DNA from: Cerioporus squamosus | Taxonomy: Eukaryota > Basidiomycota > Agaricomycetes > Polyporales > Polyporaceae | Direction of reading: 5' to 3' | Assembly (NCBI GenBank): GCA_022592435.1 | Contig: JABYQS010000876.1 | Span: 1-11,787, forward strand | Length of the DNA: 11,787 nt | Shown here: positions 1-9,611 of the stretch, in pieces | Position numbering within the stretch: position 1 is the stretch's first letter | How the letters are laid out: every line of letters begins with the position of its first letter | Program-made: the position numbers and the translations under genes | The notes under the pieces: model-generated | Told to the model about the DNA's origin: nothing | Seen by the model: the letters and a program-made list of their open reading frames with translations, nothing else | The model's database searches: none

Positions 1-1058
1 AGCCGGCGCGTCCAAATCATAAGTCATTTCGACTAGGTGGGAGGAGGAGTTCAAGATCATCGTGGCTTGCAAGTGGCACAGCTTCGACGTGGTGGCGTGG
101 GCGCTTCGCACCTCCTCTGCGACCGCCCGTCTCCGCGGCTCTGGACCAGCTCGTGTGTTATGTTGCCTCTAAAGCGAACGCGCAGCGTCCTCAATGATCA
201 AACTCCCTCTGCAATCTGACATCTCCGAGCATCTTCTACGCTCCATTACCGACCTGTGATGCTATCAGAACTGTCGTCCACCGCTCACCGTGGCCTCTGG
301 GAGCATCCGATAGTTCTGGTCGCTCTGATCGTAGGAACAGTCGACAAGAGAAGCACGCCTGAGCGTCCCAACGTATCTGGTTTCTCGTAATTTGCGCCCT
401 GCAGAGGCCCGTCTCGAGTCGGTAGCTTGGTCGACTCCGAAGGCCGTTCGAAGGTGTTGGATTCCACGGCAACGTACGTACTCTGTCAGTGTCTCCATAC
501 TCCGTGTAACCGCGCCGCAATCTAGTCCCTTCCGTTCGTCAATCGGATCTGGTGCCTCATATGCCCTGCGTATCCAAGACTTTGGGCATCTCAACTCCGC
601 AGTGGACAGAATGAGGCCCTTGACGCGCTGAAATCATCGATGCTCGTGTCGGTGACCGCGTGAGTGGCAACGACTTCTCGCGCGTTGCTGCAGTTCCACT
701 GAGGCCGCCACCCCAGGATAGCCAATTCGAATACTCATGTGCTCCGTGGCTGGCGGCGTTGAATACATATGCCCCTGGCACATACCCGGCCACCATCGGA
801 CGCGAGTTCCATCGCAGAGGTGGATCTCGCGCCGGTGTGCGCTCAGCAGCCCCTCATCGGCGTTGCAGCCGCATCAGGCAGGTGCGGGAAGCCAAGAAGC
901 ACACCCTACATGGTCAAGCGCTTCCGAGTATGTCATCGGACTGGCAGAGACGTTTCGTTGCATGCCCAGTGCGACAGGACATCCGCTTATCCAGAACACA
1001 ATCCCAAGCCCGCCCACAACGCGTCACTAGCTATCGCCTGGCGCCCTCAAACCCCGCA
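1..1058. other. Region with no supported gene
   Basis: I see no recognisable protein, RNA gene or repeat here. Several open frames exist on both strands, but none resembles a known family and all have the arginine, serine and proline excess of chance frames in GC-rich DNA. The one slightly protein-like stretch is the frame at about 37-172 (+), which follows a possible acceptor CTAG at 33-36 and reads WEEEFKIIVACKW near its start. It could be the last exon of a gene lying left of the window, but I do not recognise it. The right end of the region probably contains the promoter of the oxidoreductase gene that begins at 1167. Confidence 0.5.
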
Positions 1059-1118
1059 TATAAAGCGCGAGCATGCCCGGGTTCCACCCGTTTCCATCTC
1101 CTCTCCTCTCTCCGACCA
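1059..1118 (+). promoter_or_regulatory. TATA box and CT-rich leader of the GMC gene
   Basis: TATAAA lies at 1059-1064, about 103 nt before the ATG at 1167. A pyrimidine-rich stretch follows at about 1082-1118, dominated by CTCTCC repeats. A TATA box followed by a CT-rich stretch at the transcription start is a common core-promoter layout in filamentous fungi, especially for highly expressed genes. The spacing suits the downstream start. Assignment is by position and motif only. Confidence 0.6.
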
Positions 1119-1166
1119 CGCACAGTCGTTCACGCGTCTGGAATCTATCCCATCAGCTCTTCCGCG

Positions 1167-4100
1167 ATGTTGGCAACCATCGACGACGTCAAGGACAAGT
1201 CCTTTGATTACATTGTGCGGTGAGTCTCGCCCTGCTCGGTTGTCGCTGCTCGTGCTCGGTTGTATGTCGCTGACATCGCCTGCTCGGACCTAGGTGGTGG
1301 TGTGCGTCTCGATATCCCCAGAATGCCACGGATCACTCTAACGCGGCGTGTATCTAGACCGCCGGTCTCACACTTGCCGCGCCCTTAGTGAGGACCCCAA
1401 CACCACCGTGCTCGTCTTGGAAGCCGGAGCTGCCAATGTCGGCGACATGGCCCTTCGTGAGTCTTATCGTCCGTTTCTGCTCATCCGGCTTCACCAAGCC
1501 ATACATGCCAGTCCGCCCGGCCTCGTATGGTAGCCACTTTGGCAACGCCGCCTACGCCTGGGACCACAACACGGTACGGTTATTCGTCGACTGCTTCTCT
1601 TCGCAGCATCCTGACGGAACGGTTGCATATAGATCAAGCAGAAGTTAACCGGTGACAGCGCACACATGTGGGCGAGGTGGGTATATGCGCGCCGTCCGCG
1701 CGGCATCTCACTGATATGCCGTACTATAGAGGCAAGGGCCTTGGCGGAAGCTCAGGCATCAACTTCCTCTGCTGGATCAAGCCTCCGGCAGAGACATCGA
1801 CGGTGGGTGGCTCGCCATTACTGCAGCACGCCTGCATACTGACCGCTTGTATATAGATATCGAACGTCTGGGCAACCCTGGATGGAACTGGAACAACTTT
1901 GAGAAGTACATCAACGACGGAAGGGTCAGATAAACAATCCATTCGTTTCGTATGTCAGCTGAAGCTCTACTCCTAGATTTGTGCCTCCGAGTGAGGACGT
2001 TCAACTGCGGCAAAGGTCTGAAACTCGATACTTGGAACATGGGACTGAAGGTGAGCAATATACGGAGCGCAAACTTCTGCAAATTTGGTCTGATATGATA
2101 GGCCCTCTCAACATTAGCCTATCCCGCGACGATCGAAAGACGGAGAGCAGAAGGTTAAGTAGGTAAAGTCCCAAGCCATCGCGCTCTTTGCCGCATATTC
2201 ACTGACATGACTTGCGACACTCATCAACGCTGGCTTGTCCGCCGCTCCAGGCCGGTGAGTGATGTGTTTTCGGTCAATTACTCAGGCGCTGAGCTCCGAA
2301 CATCTAGATGAACGGGCAGTCAGTCATGATTGAAAGGAGCGCCGCGTCGTTCGTGTTCATGCTAACGAGTCTCGTGCACCTCATTGAACATACTTCGCGC
2401 GCTCACCTATGACCCAAGACGCATACACGCTCTTACTCCGCAACAGTACGCTTGAGGGCCACCATCTCTTCACCCGTGTACTGATTGTATCCCAGGCGTT
2501 CTATGTCCCCAACCAAGACCGCCCGAATTTCACGGTGCTCGTCAACGCTCATGTGAACCGAGTCGTTCCGTCCTCCAAAAGCGGATCGGAGTTCATCGCT
2601 GAGTCCGTAGAGTTCAAGCACGAAGATCAGACTTACCTGGTACGGGCGAAGAAGGAGGTCATCCTCAGTACAGGGTCAGTCCGCAGTAATGCATCAGTAT
2701 ACATGGGCGGAGTTTGTGACATCAGTCATATCACAGTGCCCTGAAGTCTCCGCAAATACTCGAGCTCTCAGGAATCGGCAACCCAACCTCCTCCGCAGGA
2801 TTGGCGTTCCTACCAAGGTCGACCTTCCCGGGGTCGGAAGCAATGTTCAGGAACACATGATCGTAGGTGTAAGTTTCGGTGAGTTAAGCACTGTTCGGTA
2901 GTCCCTCCGCATCATTGACATGGATCATAGAGCTGCGTGACGACGTCAAATTTGACACGCTGGATCTTCTCGGTGACCCCGAGGTTGCCGCGAAGCACCT
3001 AGAGCTTCAGTGAGTATATAACCGCAACCATGAAAGCAGTAACTCATTTCTCACCAGCTCGACGGGAGAGGGCCTGTTCACCACTGGCATCATCGGGTTC
3101 TCCTTCACGAGTCTTGACAAGGTCACGCCCAGAGCGAGCGAGATTATCAAGGCAGCCGAAGACAAAATCATGAAGAACGCCAACAGCTACCCGCCTGGTC
3201 TATTGGAGCAGTACAAGATCTCCCTGGAACGATTGAAGAACGGCGTGGGTGTGAATTTATCAGCTTCCCAGGTCTCAACTCGCGTCCCAGTAGGTTTCAG
3301 TTGTATTAGCCCGCTGATCTGAAGAGCTAATGCGTCTTCACGCAGACCCGCCGGAGAAGGGCAAGCGATACATCTCGTTCTACGTCGCAATGAACCACAC
3401 CTTATCTAGGGGTACCATCGTGCGTTCACCCAACTCCACTCACTAGTGAATGTCAATCTCATGTCTCCGTGTAGCACGCCACATCAAAGGACCCGTCGGT
3501 GGACCCCGAGTTTGACCCTCGCTACTTTGACGAGGAAGTTGGTACGTGTACCATGGTGTATGGACGGATACCTCTCCTGGTTTAACGAGCTACGCAGATC
3601 TGCAGGTCTGGGTCGAAATGGTCAAGTTCTGTAGGAACCTGCGCAACATCTCGCCCCTCAAGGAAATGACAAGTGGGTTACTTGTTTTCGAGGCGTATGC
3701 TCAAACTGATGGCCTTCGCAGCGAGGGAACACAACCCTGGGCCTGATGTGCAGACGGACGAGCAGATCGTTGGTACGTTGCTGTGACACCGTGCGCAGAG
3801 GCCAATCAGGCCAAACTAAGTGCATCTCGTGCAGACTGGATCAAACAGGTCATGTCGACTACCTGGCGTAAGTAAACCAAGTCATACGCTCTGGCGTTGT
3901 TCCATCCTTGAGACTATATTTCCCATGCTAGACACTGCCAGCTCTTGTTCCATGCTGCCCAAGGCCAACGGTGGTGTCGTTGACCCTCAGCTCAAGGTAC
4001 GCTCATGAAATCCTCCTTCATCAATCACCCCTCATTGAGCCGTTGCAGGTGTATGGCACAGAGAATCTCAGAGTCGTTGACCTTTCGGTACTTCCCATGC

Positions 4101-4289
4101 ACGTTGCGGCGCACCCTCAAGGTGAGTGGGCCTTTCTTCCTGACGCTTCGTGGTGCTGACTCCTAATCTTCGCCCAGCGACCGTGTATGCTATCGCCGAA
4201 CAAGGTACGATAATGACCTCCTTATATAACTTGTGATACTGAGGATGCTTCCAGCTGCCGACATCATCAAGGGCAAGTTTCAGCTGTGA
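1167..4289 (+). pseudogene. GMC oxidoreductase (AA3-type flavoenzyme), frame-disrupted
   Basis: This is a glucose-methanol-choline oxidoreductase, an FAD enzyme oxidising alcohols or sugars; the exact substrate is unclear. Homology-guided exons, with ~ marking uncertain ends, are 1167-1219, 1294-1301, 1358-1456, 1512-1573, 1633-1676, 1730-1802, 1857-~1930, 1977-2050, 2102-~2160, ~2223-2254, one unclear piece, ~2405-2445, 2496-2674, 2737-2878, 2931-3009, 3058-3289, 3346-3419, 3475-3541, 3598-3672, 3722-3772, 3835-3867, 3932-3996, 4049-4121, 4178-4204 and 4255-4289. Visible family motifs are the N-terminal FAD loop (DYIV, then GGG, TAGLTLAA), VLVLEAG, GKGLGGSSGINF (GMC signature 1), the second signature around LKSPQILELSGIG, and the C-terminal catalytic pair HTASSCSM and HVAAH. 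The N-terminus has no evident signal peptide. Frame breaks are inferred near 1216, 1380, 1793, 1930, 2118, 2415, 2784 and 3247. Acceptors expected near 2222 and 2404 lack AG. No break is seen after 3289. Either the gene is decaying or the sequence contains errors; motif conservation favours the latter. Confidence 0.85.
1294..1301 (+). other. Probable 8-nt internal microexon of the GMC gene
   Basis: The bases GTGGTGGT sit between an acceptor TAG (1291-1293) and a donor GTGCGT (from 1302). They supply the glycine-rich turn of the FAD-binding Rossmann motif, between the exon ending at 1219 and the one starting at 1358 (TAGLTLAA). The expected frame works only if one base is extra near 1216 (GTGC in place of GTC), so the microexon is an inference from homology. 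Confidence 0.55.
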
Positions 4290-4695
4290 GATGGTCGCGT
4301 CATCCAAGGTCCCTCCGCGTGTGCTGAAACCCGCGTTGTATATGCCCGCTTCCCGTCTCTAGTAGGACGTTGGCTCGCTGTCGCTTTTGAGATGTGTTAT
4401 GTACGATTGTAGGAACTCGATGTCGTCGAATGCAATGCATGTACTACCACCATCCTTTACTCGCGTTCGCTGGATGCCAGCACCGAACAAGCGCCGAACA
4501 CTCAACCAGCGCTCCGCGGCGTTCGGGCATAGCCATCACATGACGTACGCGGTCGCCTGGCTTCGCGTCCGAGGGGCCGACATCCATTCGCGCGAGTTGC
4601 CATCCATCCTGTTCGCTGCACTCTAAGCTACCGCTGCCATCTCGGAGGACGTCTACTGGAATAACAAAACCTACTGACCACATCACCCGGCGCGA
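4290..4695. other. Intergenic: GMC 3' flank and upstream region of the RING gene
   Basis: About 400 bp separate the GMC stop codon from the next start codon. I see no gene-like frame, no TATAAA near the downstream start and no repeat. It probably holds the 3' UTR of one gene and the promoter of the next. Confidence 0.5.
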
Positions 4696-6305
4696 ATGTC
4701 CATCCGCAAAGCTCCCAAGTGCGTCGCTATCCTGAAGGCGCCAAGTTTCGTGCTTACCTGGTCGGCCAGGGGGAAGAAGAGGGCGGTGGAGGACACTTTC
4801 AGTGAGGATGAACATGTCAGTGCGGCTTCCTCATCAACCAGCGTCGGGGCACCTAAGTCTGCTCGAGCTCGTGGAAAGCAACCTGCTACGCCTCCCGTGA
4901 AGAAACGTATGTGCCTCATCCCAAGAACCCCACTGCACCATTCTTATTTGTCGCGTCGCTAGCCAAACGAGCCGAGACACGCAAATGTCCCGTGTGCGAT
5001 GAGGCCATACCATTGCGGCTCCTCGGAAAGCATGCAGACTTAGAGTCGGAGAGGCTGGACGAGATCATACGTTGCATCGGGTCCACGGAGGTTCTTGGAG
5101 AGGCCGAGCCGGACGACGGGTTGACGGCGCGGACGCGACGGTCGGCTCTGAAAGCGCGGCAGCACATGAAGCCCGGGTCGTCTTCCACAGCCGAAGGAAC
5201 GCTGGAGGAGACGATGAAGACCCTGCGCGCGCTGAAGCGACATCGGAAGCAGCGGCACGCGAAGCTGCGCGAGCTCACGCGGGAGGATGAAGATGCGCCG
5301 TGGTGGGGAGGCAGGAACAGCGGAGAGGCGATGGAAGGAGATGGGATGGTGTGTCCGGTGTGCTCGAAGTTCGTGCGAGGGGATGTAGACGTGGTGGAGG
5401 CGCACGTGGACTCGTGTCTGGCATATGAGAAGCTGAGACACGAGGAAGAAGAGGCCGCGCGCGGGAGACATGGGAGAGGGAGTGCGGACATTGATCTGGA
5501 CGGCGACGTGGACGTGGAAGGGGATGTCACCTTCGGGGTAATGGAGGGGGTCAGCTTTCGAGGTGAGCAACGCTCTACGCCGCTTGTCGCCGCAAGATGT
5601 AAAATTGCTTCAGGTACTGGTTTCGACGTCCGAAATCGGAACGACCAAGATGTAGACGACGAGATCGACGTCGACGGAGAGGACGAAGTGCTCTTCGGCG
5701 CACCGCAGTTCACGGAGCAAGACGTTCTCGCCCCGCCTGAACTGGCCCAAGCAGACGAAGCTCACTCGGATGTTGACACTGAGGCCGACGTGGATGTCAA
5801 CGGGGACGCGTTAGCATCAGGAGGGACCTCGGGAGACGGGCCGCATCGAGAGCCGAAGAAGGGGAAGACTCTGCATGACCTCGTCGCCGAGGGCAAGGTC
5901 GTGCGGAAGCATGTCGAGGACGCGAAGCGGACCATGGACGCGGTGATAGGGGTGGGCGATACGGAGAAGGTTGACCTGGCGGTAGAACTCGCACGGAGGG
6001 CCGGGGACCAGGTCGCGCTTGTCCGTGCCTTGGAGAGCAAGGTGCAGCTGTTGGTGAGTTTGAATCCGGTCAATCTACCTCTCAGCAGTCTCTGACAGAG
6101 CACGTAGGAATCAGCCAAGGTCTCCTCCTCCACGTCCTTGCTCTGTCGTATTTGTCTGGACCCCTACACGGAGCCTACTGTCTCGACTGGATGCTGGCAT
6201 ACGTGCTGTCGCGAATGCTGGCTGCGCTGTCTGGGCTCGACGAAGCTGTGTCCCATCTGCAAGCGGATTACGGGCGCAACTGACTTGAGAAGAGTGTATT
6301 TGTAG
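4696..6305 (+). CDS. RNF220-like RING-type E3 ubiquitin ligase
   Basis: Five exons (4696-4718, 4770-4906, 4963-5562, 5614-6053, 6108-6305) encode 465 residues with no frame defects. The C-terminus is a RING finger: cysteines at about 413, 416, 429, 434, 437, 448 and 451 plus His431, spacing C-x2-C-x12-C-x-H-x2-C-x2-C-x10-C-x2-C, ending LRRVYL. The CWH, ECWLR and final LRR(V/I)YL elements are typical of the RNF220 family. A Rad18-like UBZ finger lies at 184-205 (C-x2-C-x13-H-x3-C), a module that usually binds ubiquitin. A related finger starts at Cys62-Cys65 with His77 but has Glu81 where the last Cys would be. Between the UBZ and the RING are acidic stretches rich in D-V-D. The region just before the RING looks helical. 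The role is inferred: it would transfer ubiquitin from an E2 to a substrate, probably nuclear, but the substrate is unknown. The 51-nt introns at 4719-4769 and 5563-5613 keep frame and have no stop, so their removal is a judgement from splice sites. Confidence 0.88.
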
Positions 6306-7163
6306 ACATATCTGATTTGTCCCTGCTGTCGTTGTTATCTTGTACTACAGTGCTTGCCTTCTTGCTATGCATATATCGTCGTGCTGCGATGTGGATCAAT
6401 CAGCACTGTGTCGCAACGTGGACGGAGCATTGCGTAGTAGTCATATCTGGCCTTGTCATGTCCTCACATTTGACACCGATACTCAAACCATACCTATGGC
6501 AGGTTACAGTGCGGGAGACTCGGAGCGTCGAAGACGCCACCACGACGTATATAATCACACATCGCATAACACGGAGAGGACGAGCTCACCTTCGTTGACG
6601 ATGCACCACCACCGCGAAGGACTCACGCACAATCAACAGTCTAGAGGAGCGGGCTCGATTATATGCGTCGTGAGTACTATATATACAGCGGTACGGGCGA
6701 GATCATGCAAGCGGGCTGATGAGCCTGCGAGGGGGGTTGGCAAACGAACGTAACATGATGGTACGCAGGCACTCACTTGATCAGAGACGGTTGTGGGTTG
6801 CTCCTCGTGTACCCGACGTATATGATGAACGGGATCCAGCCATAGTGGACGACAGTCTGCGGACCCCTGCGGCGTGAGTAGGGTGACGACGGTGCGGGTG
6901 ACTTGTCATGGACGTACGCGTGCCAGGTCAACGGCCTTGATGATTCTCTCCTGCAGCGTCGTTCAGAATGCATGCGTGGGACGTGTGCACGACAGCGCGC
7001 ACCTTTGTCTCTTCTGAGGGCATTTTGGGTGACGGTGACGGACGTGGAGGAAGGCGTAGAGCAGCGCCGGGCGTTGCCGACAACTTTTTGGCCTGCATGG
7101 GCGCTTGCAGTGCACCAGAGTCCGTTTGCCGTCCTCGACCCGCAGATCTCTACACTTGCCAAA
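6306..7163. other. 858-bp stretch without a supported gene
   Basis: This should hold the 3' UTR of the RING gene and the upstream region of eIF3f. TATA-like runs occur at about 6547-6552 and 6677-6684, but they are 480 bp or more from the eIF3f start, so they are not obvious core promoters for it. Open frames on both strands (for example 6340-6753 + and 6773-7300 -) have no recognisable protein content. I found no tRNA-like fold or repeat. Confidence 0.5.
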
Positions 7164-8348
7164 ATGCCTCTCGGGCCCCCATCCTCTGCGGTCTTCATCC
7201 AAAATGCTGCGCCTGGGTTTATTTCTACGCCTGGGTGAGTAGTGAACTGCACATGTTGAAGCAAGATGCTCATAACTTCTGCGCGATCGCTCAGACGCAC
7301 TCCTACCTCCGTTTCAGTCCACCCTGTAGCTCTCTTCTCGATCTTGGACCACTACCTCCGCAGAACAGATGCGCAGGAGCGCGTCATTGGCACTCTTCTT
7401 GGGACGCGCTCGGAAAACGGCGAGGTCGAGGTGCGCTCATCGTTTGCCGTGCTGCACAGCGAGACGGCCGAGCAAGTCGCGGTCGACATGGAGTACCATC
7501 GGACGATGTATGACCTCCACCATAAGGTCAGCCCCAAGGAGGTCATTGTTGGATGGTACGCCTTCATTCACTACATCCTTGCGAATATATCAATGACTTT
7601 GCCTGTCAGGTATTCCACTGGGTCAAACCTTAACACGTACTCCGCTCTCATCCAAAACTTCTACTCGCAAGAAACTGCCCCACACCAGGCCATCCACCTA
7701 GCACTGAACACGGGAGTCGAGGAGGGCCAGCAGCCGGGAGTTCAGGCCTATGTCGGGTGCGTTCACATCACCGATTGAAACCTATGCGAGATTTAATCCA
7801 GCCAGCTTCTATAGATCGCCAGTGGGCGTGAACCCTAAGCCAGAGAATTGTGTATTCGTCCCCATTCCTTGCGAACTCCGCTTCAACGATGCGGAGCGCA
7901 GCGGTCGTAAGTGCATCTATGCCTTCATCTGACCTCAAGATATAACAACAATGTCCAGTTGACCTGCTCACCTCCAATCTCTCTCAAACGGGCAATGCGA
8001 CCTTCACGAACCCCACCAATGACCTAGAGCTCCTCGAACGCTCTCTCGTATCCGTCTCCGAGATGCTCGACCGCGTCCTCTCTTACGTCCAGTCCGTGCT
8101 GTCTGGGGAGGTGAAGGGCGATGCTGCGGTCGGCCGCTACCTCATGGATGCACTTGGTCCTAGCACCGAGGACCTCGAGAGGGGCGAGTTCAACTCCCAC
8201 CTCCAGGTATGCCTATTTCCCCATCCCATCCTTGTGAGTTCAGACGCTAACCCACATACAGGATACCCTCATGGTCTCGTACTTGGCCAACCTCGTACGG
8301 TCGCAAGCGGAGGTATCATCACGTCTGGCGCTGGTGAAGGCGTCGTAG
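7164..8348 (+). CDS. Eukaryotic translation initiation factor 3 subunit F (eIF3f)
   Basis: Six exons (7164-7234, 7295-7555, 7610-7756, 7815-7906, 7959-8206, 8262-8348) give 301 residues, the usual eIF3f size, with all junctions in phase. eIF3f is one of the two MPN-domain subunits of the eIF3 complex, which recruits mRNA and initiator tRNA to the 40S ribosomal subunit in the cytoplasm. The MPN domain starts near residue 30 ([18 protein letters not shown]) and contains GTLLGTR, VDMEYH and [11 protein letters not shown] (about 109-119). Active JAMM peptidases have HxH just after GWY; here it is S-T-G-S, so the zinc site is absent, as is usual for eIF3f. The C-terminal half is the helical extension used in complex assembly ([23 protein letters not shown]). 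The start is the ATG in the context AAAATGC at 7164; it gives a short Pro/Ala/Ser-rich leader, as in relatives. The intron at 7556-7609 keeps frame and lacks a stop but has normal splice sites. Confidence 0.95.
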
Positions 8349-8411
8349 TTCCAAGTTCTTGTGTCCTATATCACGGGTATTGTGTATCCATAGAGGACGC
8401 GCGTGTAGTGA

Positions 8412-9378
8412 TTAGCTGTTGAAAATGCGCGAATGCTGCAGATCGTGCCTCGCTGCCAGTATCTCTCCGAGCGGCCAAGTCATTGCAGGACCACGGACAA
8501 CGTCCTCATCCGACGCATCCCCCTGATCACCATCTGCCGCGTCTGAGAGACCGGTATTCAGGTGTTTGCATCGTGACATCTCCGCATCGACGAGGGGTCG
8601 GACGGTATGTAAGAGGAGTTGCTGGGCGGCGTATGGTCCGATCGTATTGAGGCGCACAGAGGACGAGAGAAGGCTGCGTGCCTGCAAGAAGAGATGAAGA
8701 TACTGGCTGCGTTCTGACCATCGCATACACATTGAGCCCCGGTACATAACGATGAGAAGGTGTAGGTGTCAAACGACGAGGTTCGCTCGTACCAGCAGAT
8801 AGCCGCAGTGCCGCGGTTAGCACTCCCCAGCATATTGGAAGATGCCCATGCGTTTCCTCGCGCCGTACTAGGAGCTTGAGACGATCCACGAGGGACACAG
8901 CTCGATTGTCTGCGCTGGAGTCCGTGGATGCCTCGAGGTGTTGCGGTAAGCGGGGCTTCGCAAAGCCCTTCGAGAACAGCGTCAGGAGCGCGACGCCTTG
9001 CGTTCTGGATGCCCTTCGCGCGATGTGGTTGAGCGTCATGGTCTCGTAGAGTTCGTCCAGCTCCAGGATGCGGGTCATTGCGCAATCCATAGCGCTATCG
9101 GTAGACGCGTTCGTGCCCCGGAGTGCATCCTCGACCGCGCGGTGCGTATCAAGCACAAATGGTAACGCAGAGCGCGCGTACGTTGAGAGACCGTCGCGAA
9201 GGAAGTTGACGGTGTATCCCATCTTGTCCGGGGATGACGGGGTGGATGAGGGGGATGCACTCGAGAAGAATCCATGCGTCACGTAGGATTCGAGACCGGC
9301 GGAGGCAACGAAAGATCCTGTGGGCAAGTTGCTGTCCGAGAGGAGGAGTAGTATGTACGCCTCGTGGTCGCTGTCCAT
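8412..9378 (-). CDS. Urease accessory protein UreF
   Basis: Two exons on the minus strand (9378 down to 8793, then 8713 down to 8412) encode 295 residues. UreF works with UreD/UreH and UreG to load nickel into apo-urease, gating GTP-dependent nickel delivery in the cytosol. The N-terminus has the family hallmark LLLLSDSNLPTGSF followed by ASAGLESYVTHG. The middle is helical (HIARRASRTQGVALLTL), and the C-terminus has LNTIGPYAAQQ and ends HDLQHSRIFNS. The 79-nt intron (8792-8714) has donor GTACGA and acceptor CAG and splits a Glu codon. An in-frame upstream ATG at 9507 would add 43 residues. I prefer the ATG at 9378 because the family motif follows directly and because the bases just upstream read as a pyrimidine-rich leader on this strand. 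The stop is 63 bp from the eIF3f stop, in convergent orientation. Urease itself is not in the window. Confidence 0.93.
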
Positions 9379-9607
9379 AGTGTCTGGTAGCTCTTGCTTG
9401 TCCGAGAGAGAGGAAAGCGGAAGAAAGGGCCGTTGTAGCGCAGGCGCCCAGACGCGCTCTCGCAGCATGCGTCCCCAAGTCGCGCGTCTCGTCTCGGCCA
9501 CCACCATTGCTCCTGAACTCTGCCTTCACGGGCACCTGCCCGCCACTGACACGCCCACTTCCTGAGACGAATCTTTACGACGGAGAGGACAAGAAAATCC
9601 AGCCACG
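9379..9607. promoter_or_regulatory. Shared upstream region of UreF and VAC14
   Basis: Only 229 bp separate the preferred UreF start (minus strand) from the VAC14 start (plus strand), so both core promoters must lie here or overlap the opposite gene. About 9403-9429 is purine-rich on the plus strand, which reads as a CT-rich leader for UreF. No TATAAA is seen on either strand. Whether expression is coordinated cannot be told from sequence. Confidence 0.55.
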
Positions 9608-9611
9608 ATGG
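9608..9611 (+). other. 4-nt coding part of VAC14 exon 1
   Basis: The start codon plus a single G (ATGG) is followed by a 50-nt intron (9612-9661, donor GTACGC, acceptor CGCAG). Joining to 9662 gives M-D-S-S-V-S-K-Q-L-V-D-K, the expected VAC14 start. Without this join the exon at 9662 would have no start codon before the in-frame Met of DKMYEK. Confidence 0.75.

Noticed and set aside
660..1293. Overlapping plus-strand frames of 174-187 codons upstream of the GMC gene.
   Set aside because: They run through the TATA box and CT-rich leader into the GMC start, and their composition is that of chance frames.
4916..5713. Long minus-strand open frame of 265 codons opposite the RING gene.
   Set aside because: It mirrors the RING gene codons; its Ser/Thr/Arg-rich composition and lack of any domain mark it as a shadow frame in GC-rich DNA.
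6773..7300. Minus-strand frame of 175 codons upstream of and overlapping eIF3f exon 1.
   Set aside because: No recognisable motif, and it overlaps well-supported coding sequence on the other strand.
7548..7585. eIF3f as an active MPN/JAMM deubiquitinase.
   Set aside because: The HxH zinc ligands after GWY are replaced by S-T-G-S, so the classical catalytic site is absent. This is normal for eIF3f.
9379..9507. 43-residue N-terminal extension of UreF from the ATG at 9507.
   Set aside because: The extension is Arg-rich, contains a pyrimidine-run leader just before the second ATG, and the family motif begins immediately after the ATG at 9378. Kept only as an alternative start.
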